Source of the DNA: Megaleporinus macrocephalus
Lineage: Eukaryota; Chordata; Actinopteri; Characiformes; Anostomidae
Length of the DNA: 64,000 nt
Assembly (NCBI GenBank): GCA_021613375.1
Contig: CM038706.1
Span: 24,073,366 to 24,137,365 of the forward strand
Direction of reading: 5' to 3'
The notes under the pieces were generated by a model. The model saw only the letters and a list, made by a program, of their open reading frames with translations. It did no database searches and was not told the DNA's origin. Below are positions 45,801 to 56,848 of the stretch, piece after piece. Position 1 is the first letter of the stretch; the number at the start of each line of letters is the position of its first letter. The translations under genes were made by a program, and so were the position numbers.

Positions 45801-48620
45801 GAAACAAGAAGGGACACTAAATGAAGTTACTGGTGAGTGTAAACTGCAGTTTTGGGTGAAGAAGCCTTTATAACTCCCATAGTGAACAGATCTCTCCTGT
45901 TTCCAGTCCTGGGTTGTGTAATTACTAGTAGATATGACACTAGCTACATCAACACTTCAGTTAACTACCCAAGAGCACAAAATCCAGAAAAGGAAACTGA
46001 ATTAAAGGTCTGGATATAAAGACCTCTGATATAGGGAGGCGGGAGCCATTTGAGATGGAGCTCATCTGTGAATGCAGTGAGAGCTGGACTGTTGGTCCTA
46101 AAAGTTCCCTTATTTGACATCCAAGAGATTGTGTGCATGTCAGAGAGCGCGCGAGAGTGACTGTGTTGGTGGTCTGGGCTCTTGGACAGTCTCTGTTTAG
46201 AGGATGGTGTTTCCTTGCCTTGGTCTGGTTTATTGTGTGACATGCTAAGTAGTTTAGGTCTGTTGTGCTTTAGAGTGTTGGTCGGAGTACACTATGTCTG
46301 TGCTCGATTTGTTGTGTCTGTCTCCCCCTCCCTGTATGCTTTTGCCACCACATCTGTCAAGTGAAAAGAACTTGAAATAGAGTTAATTTTAGTAAACACA
46401 CACACACCAGGGCTGCACATATGATATGAGTTCTAGCTTCTACCAATTGAAATAGCATTATATATATATATATATATATATATTTATCTGCTCCATCACA
46501 GTCAGCTGTTGCTATTCTTCTGCTGAAGGACTCAACAGATGCCTCACAACAAGATTTATGATGTGTGCTGAGCGATCTCAGACAGTGCTATTGAAAGTTC
46601 AGTAAGTGACAAACCACAGCTGTTCATGCAGCCTAATTCACAAGAGAATTAAAAACCTGAACTCCAAAAACAAGGCAGTATGTGGAATGTTAAAAGATGA
46701 ATGCAGTGATTAGTAAATTCTGTTTGACCTGTTTTAAATAGAAATCTTGTTAATATACACACATTCCATGTTTCACAATTGCAGCATGTTACAAGTTCTT
46801 TGGAACACCTGCGCACCCGTACACAACCTTTTGTTGTACTTTAGAATGTGGCTTGTTGTTGTAATGTTGAAATAAACCAGTGTGTAAGTTACTCATGCAT
46901 AAATACTCCCCCACACTATGACAGAACCTGGCTTTTGAACGTCATGCTGGTTATAAACTATAGTGGTGTAAATCGCAGGTTTCACCACAATACAATCTCA
47001 CAGCGAGCCGGTGACTGTTGATACAGTATGCTGTGATGCAATTACATTCAGTACAATCAATATAAAAAAATGTTGTTGTGTAGATCATAGTTCGGTATAG
47101 CTATTCTGTTCAGCAGTAGATATTTAGCCTTTTTTTATGAGCTCTGTTATTCTAAATAGCAGGCAACATACTGAGGTAAACGGAATAGCTTGCGTCTTTA
47201 GATGCAATAATGTGAACGCAAGCACGTACGCAAAGCTTTATTTGGTAGACTGCAACAAGCTACACTTGGATAGGGATAATGTTGGAACAGGTGTAAATAG
47301 ACTTGCATTGACGTTTATGTATCACGTCTGTGACGCTGTATTGCTTTCTGTTTAATGTATACAATCAATGGATCGTTATATCCCTATAATAATTTGAATG
47401 GCTCGTTTTTCTTTGGCGTAGGAAACAGCATGTCCATTATTTCCGTAATTGATCTGAAAGGTTGACTCACCAGACCACAGTACGTTTCCACTGTGCATCA
47501 GTCCATTTCAGAGACACTCTTCTGTTTGATAATGAGCATCATTTACAAAAAACATAGGAATATAGGAAAACATCAAATATCTTGTCTTTATACAGTTTTA
47601 GGTTAAATAAATATAATTTTTTATATGTTTTATAAATCACTGCTTTCAGGTTTTGTCTGCATTTCGCATGCTGTCCAATCATTCCTAAAATTTGAGATTT
47701 ATACAATTTACATATTTTGTGCAGCCCTTGAAAGTATATACTTTACTATCTATACATTTGTATTATTATTTCTAGTATGTAGTCAGTGAAACCAGTGTTT
47801 TTGGCTGGGCTTTATTGGAAGTGGACTTCAGGTTAAACATTTTTTGGTCCAACATAGCGTTTAACAATGTGTACAGACACGCTCTTGTATTGTATGCATG
47901 AAAGATGCACACAAATTAGGCCCTGCCTTTGAGTGGCATTGTCTCACATTAGCCAACATCCAAACACGCAGGCATTGTCTCACATTAGCCAACATCCAAA
48001 CACGCTGTAGTCTTTTCTAATTCTCTGTTCACTTTTTGATTAATGCAGCCCTCCTGTTTCATTTGGTAAGTTTAACACCTATCATGCTTCCTATAGAAGG
48101 AAAAAAACATCAGTTACTGCTTCAGAATAAGGGTGTTTTTACTGGCTAATTTATCAGTAAGTTCTTTCGGAGGAGCTGAAAACTTCAGGGAGTGATGCTG
48201 AGGTCCGTGTTGATGTGGTGTTTTATCGTCAGAACAGAGGTTGTGAGGTGTTCAGTCAGTGATAGTGAGATGGTAGATGATTAGGGAATATTGGACTGTA
48301 TTATTTCATCTTTCTTTATTTCTAGTATCACTTTTGCTCAACATACTACATCACAGATACTTGTAGGGTGGCCCTAATGACCCTGTTGTGTTCAACACTG
48401 TATGAAATCCACATCCTATAGTAAACCTGCTTTTTGAGACTGCTACATAACTAAGGACGGGATACACGAGCCCTAGCGCTGCTGCACTGAAGTTTAAATT
48501 GCTGAGTAGTGATTTCAATAAAAATGATTAATCACTTCATTCTCTCTTTTTTTCTTCTCTCTGCTACCTCTCTGTTCACTCTATCCACAGAATGGTGCAG
48601 ACCTCGAGGACCCCTGGTAG
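39077..48620 (+). CDS. ppm1b: Protein phosphatase, Mg2+/Mn2+-dependent, 1B (PP2C-beta), complete
   Basis: Spliced coding sequence join(39077-39931, 40071-40188, 43158-43269, 44604-44661, 48591-48620), 390 residues; every junction is GT/AG and in frame. The product is a metal-dependent Ser/Thr phosphatase that in vertebrates acts on stress-kinase and NF-kB signalling. Gly2 in MGAFLDKPK fits N-myristoylation, as in PPM1A/B. The PP2C domain spans about 20-295: [10 protein letters not shown] (31-40, with Arg33, Glu37, Asp38), YDGHAG (59-64, metal ligand Asp60), GDSRA (152-156), [10 protein letters not shown] (201-210), ACDGIWD (244-250, Asp246) and GSRDN (286-290, Asp289). A PPM1A/B-type C-terminal domain follows, with [12 protein letters not shown]. 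The end DLEDPW matches, from memory, the short vertebrate PPM1B isoform (about 387 residues); exons for a longer tail were not found. Teleosts have ppm1ba and ppm1bb; which copy this is cannot be decided here. Confidence 0.96.
40071..40188 (+). CDS. ppm1b: ppm1b exon 3
   Basis: The acceptor CTCCCTTCAG ends at 40070 and the donor GTGAGA follows 40188. It encodes [20 protein letters not shown] onward to ESRVE and ends in phase 1. GSRDN supplies the last acidic metal ligand of the PP2C fold (Asp289). Confidence 0.96.
40577..40685. mobile_element. Small inverted-repeat MITE
   Basis: The ends AAGGGTGTGCCATATCGTAT and CGTACCATATCACCCATCCC are imperfect inverted repeats enclosing AATATCG-rich sequence. 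This is the pattern of a common teleost hAT-like MITE with CGATATATCG words. About 109 bp. Confidence 0.5.
42769..42823. repeat. (TC)n microsatellite in ppm1b intron 3
   Basis: A CT-rich tract with an uninterrupted run of about 16 TC units at 42790-42823, extended by further TTTCTTTC-type sequence to about 42960. Confidence 0.9.
43158..43269 (+). CDS. ppm1b: ppm1b exon 4
   Basis: The acceptor CTCTCTCGAAG ends at 43157 and the donor GTAAGT follows 43269. It encodes [20 protein letters not shown] and then [17 protein letters not shown], the helical C-terminal domain specific to PPM1A/B. The frame joins exon 3 with one carried base (G|AG = Glu) and leaves two bases for exon 5. Confidence 0.95.
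43270..44603 (+). other. ppm1b: ppm1b intron 4 with two repeat copies
   Basis: About 1.3 kb. 43540-43750 is a diverged inverted-repeat element (TTTACTGTCCAAAGAAAAAA at the left, TTTGTGGACAACAATGATAA at the right) related to family E at 13307-13565. 43910-44095 is a copy of repeat D (GCAGTGAAACACCCCCACTC, GGGGATCGAACTGGTGACC). Nothing else is recognised. Confidence 0.6.
44604..44661 (+). CDS. ppm1b: ppm1b exon 5
   Basis: The acceptor TCCCCTCGCAG ends at 44603 and the donor GTGAGT follows 44661. It encodes (K)[19 protein letters not shown], phase 0 at its end, closely like the vertebrate PPM1B segment with VIEAVYSRLNP. In mammals alternative C-terminal exons are joined at this point. Confidence 0.95.
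45152..45261. mobile_element. Palindromic MITE (about 110 bp)
   Basis: The left end GGCTGAGTCTCAAATGG and right end CCGTTTGAGATTCAGCC are 17-bp inverted repeats with two mismatches. The centre has the self-complementary ACGTAGTGCACTACGTAG. This is a known type of compact teleost palindromic element. Confidence 0.75.
45448..45845. mobile_element. Foldback element, family R, copy 3
   Basis: Shares AGTCAGGACCCTCACAGGAA, GGTGGTGGATCATTCTCAGC, GTCGGTGTCACTGCTGGACT and GTGGACTACAGTCTGTAATT with the other family R copies, in part inverted. It is truncated on the left and non-coding. Confidence 0.7.
46459..46483. repeat. (TA)n microsatellite
   Basis: About 12 uninterrupted TA units. Confidence 0.9.
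47935..48005. repeat. 36-bp tandem duplication
   Basis: The 36-base unit starting GGCATTGTCTCACATTAGCC and ending AACATCCAAACACGCA is at 47935-47970 and repeats without change through 48005. It is a recent local duplication in intron 5. Confidence 0.95.
48591..48620 (+). CDS. ppm1b: ppm1b exon 6, terminal coding part
   Basis: After a pyrimidine-rich tract and the acceptor CTATCCACAG (ends 48590), the exon reads NGADLEDPW and stops at TAG 48618-48620. The tiny coding end plus long 3' UTR fits the short PPM1B isoform. Confidence 0.92.
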   Translation, partial: NGADLEDPW

Positions 48621-50665
48621 CTGCCCAACACGAGGGCTTGACCCCTTAAAAGATTTCTCTGTTTGGAAGACACCCTTCATACTTTTATTTCCTTTTTTTT
48701 TGTAAGAAAGTGAGAAATTGATTGGGCCGCCAGTAGTGATTCGAAGTACAACAGAAAAAGCAGTCAATCCAGAAGGATTGCACACACCTTCTTCTTCTTT
48801 TTTTTTTTGTTGCTTAAACATGAGGGAAGGAGAAGAACTTCGACGTTAGAAAACACATCGGAAATCAAAATACACATCAAACAATAAAGACAGATTTTTG
48901 CGCTCTTGTTTTTTTTTGTTTTTTTTCTTTGTGGTTGTTGGTGTTCTTGTTGAAACTGATGTTTGGGGCAATGCACGCCCGTAAGCGCTGTGGTGCCTTT
49001 TTCTAATCGGCTACGGATGGGGACTTGGGCTAGTGGCAGTTCCATGGCCCTCAGCCCAGAGCACAACAGATCAGCTGGGCAACGTGAGACCACTGCTACC
49101 CCTTGACTTTTGGGGGGTATGGACCATCACTGGCTTTAATCAGGATTTCCTTGACTGATGATTGCATGTGGAACAAGTTTGGAGGAATTGCTACGTTACT
49201 ACATAACCTGTGTGGAAAGGTTTGGAGCTTGATGGCTTTTTGCACCTTTTACACCCGCCCCTCCCCCCTCCTGCACACACACACACATACAAACACACAC
49301 ATGCTCTGATAGACTTTTACGGAGACTGCGTCAATATTGCTTCACCCTGCAGTTTATCACTCAGTTGGTTGTTATAAGCTTTTAATTCTGCTGTTTCAGA
49401 GAATATAGAATATATATATAGAGATATATATATAAATATATAAATATATATAAATTCATATATTTTTTTTTTCTCCTTGAGTATTGTCGTTTATGGCTTA
49501 CTGTTTGAGAAGCAATAGACGTGACAAAGGTTTGTGTGTCCAAGTCGTTCTGTGTCAAATCTCTGGGGCTTGATATCACCTGTCGCAAAATCCTTGAGGC
49601 CACTGTTGTTTGTTTGCCACGTGAAACCGTTGCGGAGAATTACAAGGGTAGCTTTATTTCCACTGGTGTCCTTTAGCTGTCAGTAGTTTCACAGCAGATG
49701 GTTAATGCATACAATTTAAGAGAGTTATTAGTGTTCAATGCAGTGTTTTAGCTTTTTACGTTACAAAGACTGTTGTTAATAACTGATACTGCCTTCGTCT
49801 TGAACTTGGAATCTTTCTCTGGAAAACATTAAACGTTAAACATTAAATAATTAAATCTTTCTGGTGGAAACAAAAGACTTATTTACACCATCTAATCATC
49901 TAATGTGCGTATAGTTGAGTTGTTGGCTGGGATGGCAGTATATGCTGTTCATTTTAGTTACGACTGTGAAATATCAAGTGAAAAGATGTCAACACTAAAC
50001 CTTTATTATGAATTTGTTCACTTTGTGTCCATTAACCACGTACCTTCACGCAGGGGCACACAGTTCTGCAACAGGTGATCTCACGAGCTCCTCGCTTCGG
50101 CCGATTTGACATGGAAAGGCTGGTGTATGTAGGTGCGTGTGGCTGGCATCAGAAGAATGTAGTGTGAATTACTTTAAACATACTGAGTTCGTACATGTAC
50201 TTGTGCTAGTGGGGCCTGATTGGCCAAAGCCTGTGGGTGTTCTAGGCTAAAAGGGATCCTCTTGCCTCTCGGTGCCCAAGAAAGTCACACTACTCAACAC
50301 CTCCACTTCTCTTTGTATCATATCACTGCCTTTCCTCCTCCTCAGTTCTCCCTTTCACAATGCACAACGGAACTCTTCAAACAACCTGCCTTTGTTTTTT
50401 GTTTTTGTTTTGTTTAGTTTTTATTTGTGTCCTCAGAGTATATTGTAAAATGGTGTGGGTTTTTGTTTGTTTTGGTTAGCTGGACATGAAAATACAAGCT
50501 TTATGATGAATTCACACATTATTTTCAGACTCGACATACACGTGTGATACTGGTTTCGCTCCAGTGCGTTTCAGGAGTAACGGATGACTGCGGACGGCAT
50601 TGCTAACATGAGAAGTGCAAGGTGAAACTGAGCAGAACAATAAAGATCAAGTATAAAAGCTATTC
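48621..50665 (+). other. ppm1b: ppm1b 3' UTR (probable extent)
   Basis: Follows the TAG at 48618-48620. AATAAA signals are at 48883-48888 (proximal) and 50639-50644 (distal), so transcripts of about 0.3 kb or 2.0 kb of UTR are plausible. The UTR contains long T runs, a TA-rich stretch (49408-49460) and CA-rich sequence (49276-49300). Short frames inside are spurious. The true cleavage site needs transcript data. Confidence 0.55.
50639..50644 (+). terminator. ppm1b: Candidate distal polyadenylation signal of ppm1b
   Basis: AATAAA in the context AGAACAATAAAGATC, followed about 20-35 bases later by TCCTCATCTTGTATTCC. It is a plausible end of the ppm1b transcript; an AATAAA at 48883-48888 is the nearer alternative. 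Confidence 0.4.
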
Positions 50666-52019
50666 CTCATCTTGTATTCCAGTGACAAAAGCCTTATGTA
50701 AGAGTCCAATTAGGGAGGAAGTCTTTTTGCCATTTAGATGCTGTGTTTTCTGTTTAGTCTTTTTTTCTCTCTCTCTTTCTCTCTTTCTTTTTCTTTCTTG
50801 ATTTGCTATATATAAGTTTTATGCAGTTTGCCACTTTATAAAAGGTTGGCCTTGTAAATGTCACAGGAACAATTAGTGTTTTCTGCTGTTCTGAATTTCA
50901 CCTCAAGAACAACTACTACTTCTTTTTTTTTCCTTTTTGGATTTCATTGCAGAGGAATGCGTAACATAAGACAGCGTTTCCGAACCCAGTTCTCGAGGAT
51001 TAACGTTGTTGCACTAATGATAAAATAAAATACACAGTCATATACAAACGTTTAATATGCCCATGTACTTACATGTTTGCTTGTTTTTCTAAGTGAGAGC
51101 GCACATCCTACATACACAGAACAGACGTAATGCTCTTTCTGTAAATCTCAGTGTACTTTCTGTTTATTTGCTAAATTTTAAATGTGCCGTAGCTTTTGCG
51201 CTGTCCATGTTTGTGGTTCTTTGTAGAGGATGTGTACTTAGAAAATCAACACACACGCTTCCAGTGCCCTACACGTTGAGAAAAACATTCTTTATTGGTT
51301 GTTCTGTTGATTGATTGATTTTTTTCATTCAAAATAATAACAAAAATCTGAACCTTCTTTAAAGTACGAAGAATTTATTAGAATTCTTTTTAATCATGAA
51401 ATAAGTATTTTTCTCAATTCTGTGTGCCATATATGTTGGTACCCCTGTACTTTTGATGGGTAACACTACTGTAGGACTGTATAGTGAAAGAACCTTGCAA
51501 TATTATACATGTCATCCTCCAGGGGCTACGATTCAATATATAGTGATACTGTAAGCTACTATATTATGATAGAATATAATTTTAGGAAAACTGACATTGT
51601 GTAAGCTTGCTGATGGTAGACGTGCATCCGTACATACAGGTTTACACTGGATTGAAAGAATCTTCTGGCTGAAGATAGATTACAGTACTACTTACGAGCG
51701 GCTGGGGATTTAAACACAACGCAAAATGAACCACCGTCTGCCCCTGATCTATGCATTTAGACTGTTAATTAAAAATCAAAACTGATTTGGATAATTAATA
51801 CAGTATCATCAGACGGAATACTGTGATATTCAAGTGTATAGATTTTTCCCCGTCTTCTATTTTACTGTAGGATACTATTCATAAGGCTACAGGACACATG
51901 CATAAGCTTGTCATAACAACAGGCATCATCAGTCAGAAAGGCTACTTTAGCTACTTGGATCAAAATTAGGAAACATAACCTTTATAGTAACTGACATCTA
52001 CTGGAATAAGCATTTATTA
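50666..52019. other. Intergenic DNA with repeat remnants
   Basis: 51040-51300 carries family F blocks (TACAAACGTTTAATATGCCC, TAGAAAATCAACACACACGC). 50980-50995 is a remnant of the palindromic MITE seen at 12647. The rest is AT-rich without recognisable content. Confidence 0.5.
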
Positions 52020-52600
52020 ATACGTTTGTGAAGGTGTCATGAGCAGTAGTTTGGGAAGGGTTGCTGGAGGAAAGCATCCGCTGTCAAGTAAGAACAACCT
52101 TAAGCCTCGACAGTTTGCTAGATGCTTCTGAACCTTGCAGTGGGACCATGTTCTAGGGTTAGGAGTTTCAGGCAACAGGTGGATTTGGTGTACACACACA
52201 CAGCTGTGCAGGAAAGAACCTCATTGGCACTGTGAGGTATGGTGTTGGATCTGTGATGATGTTTTTCAGACCCTGATCAGCTTATGTGGATACATGGTAT
52301 TATGGACCAGCAAATATCAAATCAAAACCTGACTGCCTTAGCCATGGATCTCAAAACCAACGCAAAAATGGTGCACGGACCACAGAATCAAAGTTTTGCC
52401 ATAGCCGTCCCACTCCATAGGGAGACTGTGGGATAGGCTGGAGATGTCGGAAGGCTGGATGTCGGAATTTGAAGGATCTGGAAGGATTCTGTAGAAAGAA
52501 ATGGTCTCAGATCGTTGGCATGTGTTCTCCAGTTTCATTAAGCATTGTAGAAGCAAGACTCAGAGCTGAGAGAGCCTGAACAAAGCATTAAATGAAGGGG
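52020..52600 (+). mobile_element. Decayed Tc1/mariner-like transposon fragment
   Basis: Ordered blocks TGCAGTGGGACCATGTTCTA, CAAAACCTGACTGCCTTAGC, AGTTTTGCCATAGCCGTCCC, GGCTGGAGATGTCGGAAGGC and TTGAAGGATCTGGAAGGATT match the coding region of a common teleost Tc1/mariner-type element, with frameshifts and stops. No terminal repeats were identified. It is a dead copy. Confidence 0.5.
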
Positions 52601-53394
52601 TGCCTAGGGGTGGCACACATAAACAATTCTCTGTTTTTCTTTTAACCAATGAACTTTAAATACAGACTCCAGCTCTTCTGCTGAACGGAAGATCAAAGAG
52701 AGAAACAACAAAAAAACAACAAAAACAAAACATCAGTCTAATTGCAGTCAGAATGTGGAGATGAGGTTCCTGAGGGAATACAAGACGGTGACCAAAGGAT
52801 GTTTTAGTTGAATTCAAGTTTTGATTTTTGGCAGTATGAAAGGAAGCCACCCAGTAGGACGCTGCTGTTCTCAGACACCACACCGAGGCCTGTATAACGT
52901 TCGTCACACAATATTGCAACTTGTTGAACTAAATGTTCTGACGTTTCTGGACCATTGCTTAATTACAACTGGGACAGTGATGTACCTTACAGTGTTACTC
53001 AAACTCTTAAAGCTCACTCCCAAGATTTCAGTGATATTAAATTGTTTTTGAATTGGGAGGTCATGTGATAGTACATTGTTACACTTCACTCCGGAGCCAA
53101 AATAAAACAGGCCAAGCCTGAAATGGCAAAACATTAAACTTTTAATGATCTTTGAACAAACAGATGAAGTGACTGAGTGTGGGAAGCCGGTGAAGTTTTG
53201 CGAGGTGAACTTGCAGACAATCTTTTACAGAAAGAACAGTCAATATTGTTCCACTCAGCACAGATGGCTGAAAAGCAGCTGAAAGACACTGTCAAGTTAG
53301 TTTGTGTTTAATGTGAAACCAAATCTTCCCTATAAGGTTTATATCTGGACTCTGACCAGGCAAAACAATCAGTACAAACCACAGGAGTTTTATA

Positions 53395-54060
53395 TGTGGA
53401 CACTAGAACAGGAGCATTCTATGGAGTTCATCAGCCCTTCGCTGCTGTAACAGTGTGCACTGCTTCTGCGAAGACTAGATTTTGGAAGGTGGCTGAATGT
53501 GGTGACTCATTTAAATTCAGCCTTGAGAGCATTAGTAAGGTCATTCACTGGCGTTTGCTAATGAGGCCCCTACAGTTCATCCCAAAGGTGTTTGATGTGG
53601 TCGAGGCCAGAGCTGTGTGCAGGCCGGTCAAGTTCTTCCACACCAAACTCAGGAACTAACCAGGAACAGGACTTTCCAAAGGTATCACCACAAAGCTGAA
53701 CGGACACAGTTCTTCACTGTCCAAAGAAAAATCTCATTGAAGATAGTTGTTTTTTTTGTGGACAGTGAAGATCTACTGTAGCATTGAGATTTCCTCTCGC
53801 TGATATGGGGCACTTTACATTTGCTCATGGAACGTTCTCCTGGGACCTGCTGAAGTCAGACTGCCAGGAGGTGATTCATCGCTCCAGAACACCCGTTTCT
53901 GGTGATGTGCTTTACAACACTGTAGACGGTGCTTTGTGTATGTGGGCATGTAGGATTGTGTACTCGGCTATGGAGGTCAACCGTTCTATCGGTTTGCGTG
54001 GTCTGCTGCCTCATGTCAACAACGCACAGCGCTGCCACTGACTGTCTGTGGAGATTGCGT
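53395..54060. mobile_element. Decayed DNA-transposon copy related to 18392-18847
   Basis: Blocks in order: CTTCTGCGAAGACTAGATTT, GGTCGAGGCCAGAGCTGTGT, CAAGTTCTTCCACACCAAAC, GGACCTGCTGAAGTCAGACT and GGAGGTGATTCATCGCTCCA. They match a widespread teleost transposon whose ends read GTCCAAAAGT(T/C)TG. 53700-53775 carries an extra inverted-repeat insert (ACTGTCCAAAGAAAAAT / TTTTTTGTGGACAGTGAAG). Open frames here are short and broken. Confidence 0.5.
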
Positions 54061-56250
54061 GGCTGCCCTGATAGAAAATTTTATATGCACATGCTGCATT
54101 TACTTGCAGCTTACTTTTTAATTTAAAATAAATAAGGTGACTGGCTCCAACGTTTCAGGTGAACATCAGATACGTCCGTTGTTGCATTAACTTAATATTT
54201 GATGTTTAATGAACACAAACTTTTAAGCATGAATCATTTTAACTCAATTAAATTCAACTGCTCCTAGTACTGAAGCAATGTACTAACTGAAATGAATATC
54301 TTAACCCAACATTACTCATGCAGGCTGAAACACTTTAGCATAGCTTTTTTTTTTTACAGTAATCAGAAGCAGATCTGTTTTGAGACATGTGGGCCACTTT
54401 TGGCTCACCTGCAGTTGGCCAGTGTCAGAAAGGTGGGCAGCAATGCTGTATTTCTGTCAAGTGTAGTCCCAGATCTGTTTTGGCACACGTCGACCACTTT
54501 TGGCTCACAGGCAGTTTGCCAGTGCTGACCATGGGTCAGGAAATCTGTCTTTTAGGTTAAAAGGAAGAATGGCATAGCATGGAAGAACTATGGCACTTGA
54601 TGTTTTTTTTAATAAATAGATTAATTAATAAAAAAATAGCCTTCCATTTGACAATGACCTACATTTATCTTTTAACTTCTTCAGGATGAATCAGGTTTCT
54701 GAGCTATCACCCTACACAAATAAACACTGATACATTGCACTGTGCACTAAATCTCTGCAGGAGTAAACTGAAGGTACATAGTAACCAGATCCATTTAATA
54801 AGTTACATGTACAAAAGTAAGATTTGAATGGATCTCGACCTGTTTAGTGGATTATAGTGTAGCCTCTGTGTGTGAGGAGTCAAGATTGTCCTCGTTTTAG
54901 CTTCATTTTCTAGTGTTAGTTAAGTACCTGGTTTTACAGTTCACAAACACCTCACACTGTTTAAACAGCATTTTAATTTATACCAGTGTCAGCCCAACAT
55001 TCATGGTGGTTAAAGGGGAATTCCACCAAGCTTTTAAAATTTCTGTATTATTAACCAGCTGAAATAATGACAAAGTCAGTGGTTTGATGTGAAATGCTTT
55101 TTTTAGAAGAACAGAAACCAAACATCAGAAGAATCAGGACTCTACGAGCTGCAGTTTCTGAATGAAATCACTGCCTGATGACCTTGTTTTACAACAGCTT
55201 TAAAAATAAGGCTGAAAATCTATTTAAGGTCATGCAGAGTGATGTAGCACCAAGTAGTCCCCAAAGTTTTTGTTTGTTTCCAAGTTTTATCACTATTTTA
55301 CCAACATCGCCGTTACACATAAAAACCCAGGAGACACATGTACGTTCACTGGTCATAGTAGATAGTAAAAACAATGTCCCCCCTATTCAATGGGCTATAT
55401 TCCTTAGTGCTATTGGTGTAACTGCTTTAAACTGAATAGAAGTGAGTGTGCTTTCAGTTAACTTTTATATGTGCTCATCAGTTATACACTAAACACAGTT
55501 ATACCTTAAATATATTTGCCCAATACTTGTACTTACACAAATATGTGTGACCCGAACTTGTAATTATACTACAGATACACCTAAAACTGGATGGTGAAAG
55601 GTTCAAACTTCATGACAAGGTTTGCTTGTGATATACTTTTTAGTGATGTTTAGTTGATTGATTACAAACGAATATCTACTCATATATAATAAACTAATAA
55701 CTAAAATGACACATCATAAACTTAAAAGTGGGCCAGAAGTATATAAGTTTACTTACAGTGTGGTACAGAGTTCAGGCGCAGTAGAAAATCAAATTTTGAT
55801 GTAAATGAGTTGTTTTATTCTAAGTTTAATACTCTTGCATTTAAATACACTTAAAGTACAGTATATACCTAAAGTATATGCTTAAAGTATATTTTTATAA
55901 ATAGATAAAATAGCCAATTTAGTCCCAAGAAGTATTAAAACAGAACACGTACATGTATACTACAAGTGTACTGTTAGTAAATATATTTTTTCTTCAGGAT
56001 ATTTTTGTGTTGTACACATGATGACCCCTGGTTCCCATCGCCACCACTGTAACGGAAGGAATCGGAGTCTGCAAGTTTTCTTACAACGAGTTTTCTTTCA
56101 CGCCAAACCACTTAGACTGACTTTCTCTACACCTCTACGATTTATTTATGCAGACACGTGCTGTCGGTGGACTTGTCCTTTAAGTCTTTAGCTTCCACTA
56201 GAGTTGTGTTACGGAGGTAGGAACGCTTTTACTGGAGGGAGGATTCAGAT
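54061..56250. other. Intergenic DNA upstream of slc3a1
   Basis: No gene is seen. There is a local near-duplicate at about 54375-54450 and 54471-54525 (TTTTGGCTCACCTGCAGTT / TTTTGGCTCACAGGCAGTT). A CTGGTTCCCATCGCCACC phrase near 56030 is shared with 802-823. The rest is AT-rich. Confidence 0.5.
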
Positions 56251-56457
56251 TTATTACATCGACTCCGAACATAAACGTTAATAGAAAACCTCCACAGACC
56301 TGGCGATGCTGGCTGGGGCGGACCGTGATTGTCCGGCCGCCTCCTGTGTGTGTGAGAGAGGGAGTAACTGGACTGTGAACCTGGACACGTCGCTATAAGA
56401 GCGCACCTCGTGCTCAGTCGCCTCACACGCTCGCGGTTCGTCTGGAAGTGAGGCAGG
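56251..56457 (+). promoter_or_regulatory. slc3a1: slc3a1 promoter and 5' UTR
   Basis: A TATA-like CTATAAGAG lies at 56393-56401, about 57-65 bases before the start codon, so a transcription start near 56420-56430 is plausible. An HNF1 half-site-like GTTAAT lies at 56277-56282; HNF1 drives rBAT in mammalian kidney and gut, but one half-site is weak evidence. The region is moderately GC-rich and no upstream exon was recognised. Confidence 0.4.
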
Positions 56458-56848
56458 ATGAGTCTCTCGAAGAACGAGCAGAACTGTGACATGGAGCTGA
56501 AGGAAGGAGTGGAAAACCCGGGCTTTGAGGAGGACAGGCAGGCTGAGGAGCAGCATGTTCCTGTGGAGTGTGGTCCGGCTGGGGAGGAACCCTACACGCA
56601 GATCAGGCCGTACGCGGGAATGCCCAAAGAAGTGCTGCTGCTCTACTCCCGCCAGATGCGCTACAAGCTGCCGCGCGAGATCCTCTTCTGGCTGACCGTG
56701 ATCTGCACCGTGGTGCTCGTGGCTCTCACCGTCACCGTCATTGTGCTCTCTCCGCCGTGCCTCAGCTGGTGGCAGACCACCCCGGTGTACCAGGTTTACC
56801 CGCGCTCCTTTAAGGACTCCAATGGTGACGGGGTGGGCGACCTCAGAG
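56458..56848 (+). CDS. slc3a1: slc3a1 exon 1
   Basis: Residues 1-131: cytosolic tail, transmembrane helix, Cys101 and the start of the GH13 domain through [11 protein letters not shown]. The donor is AGAG|GTGATT after 56848, phase 1. Confidence 0.93.

Larger units (their letters stand above)
44662..48590 (+). other. ppm1b: ppm1b intron 5 (about 3.9 kb)
   Basis: It contains a palindromic MITE (45152-45261), a foldback copy (45448-45845), a TA microsatellite (46459-46483), decayed transposon pieces (46598-46900 and 47420-47525, the latter related to family B) and a perfect 36-bp tandem duplication (47935-48005). No alternative coding exon for a longer PPM1B tail was recognised, although a short one could be missed by eye. 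Confidence 0.6.

Noticed and set aside
53396..54126. Frames of 60-87 codons, possible small genes
   Set aside because: They coincide with ordered blocks of a decayed transposon.
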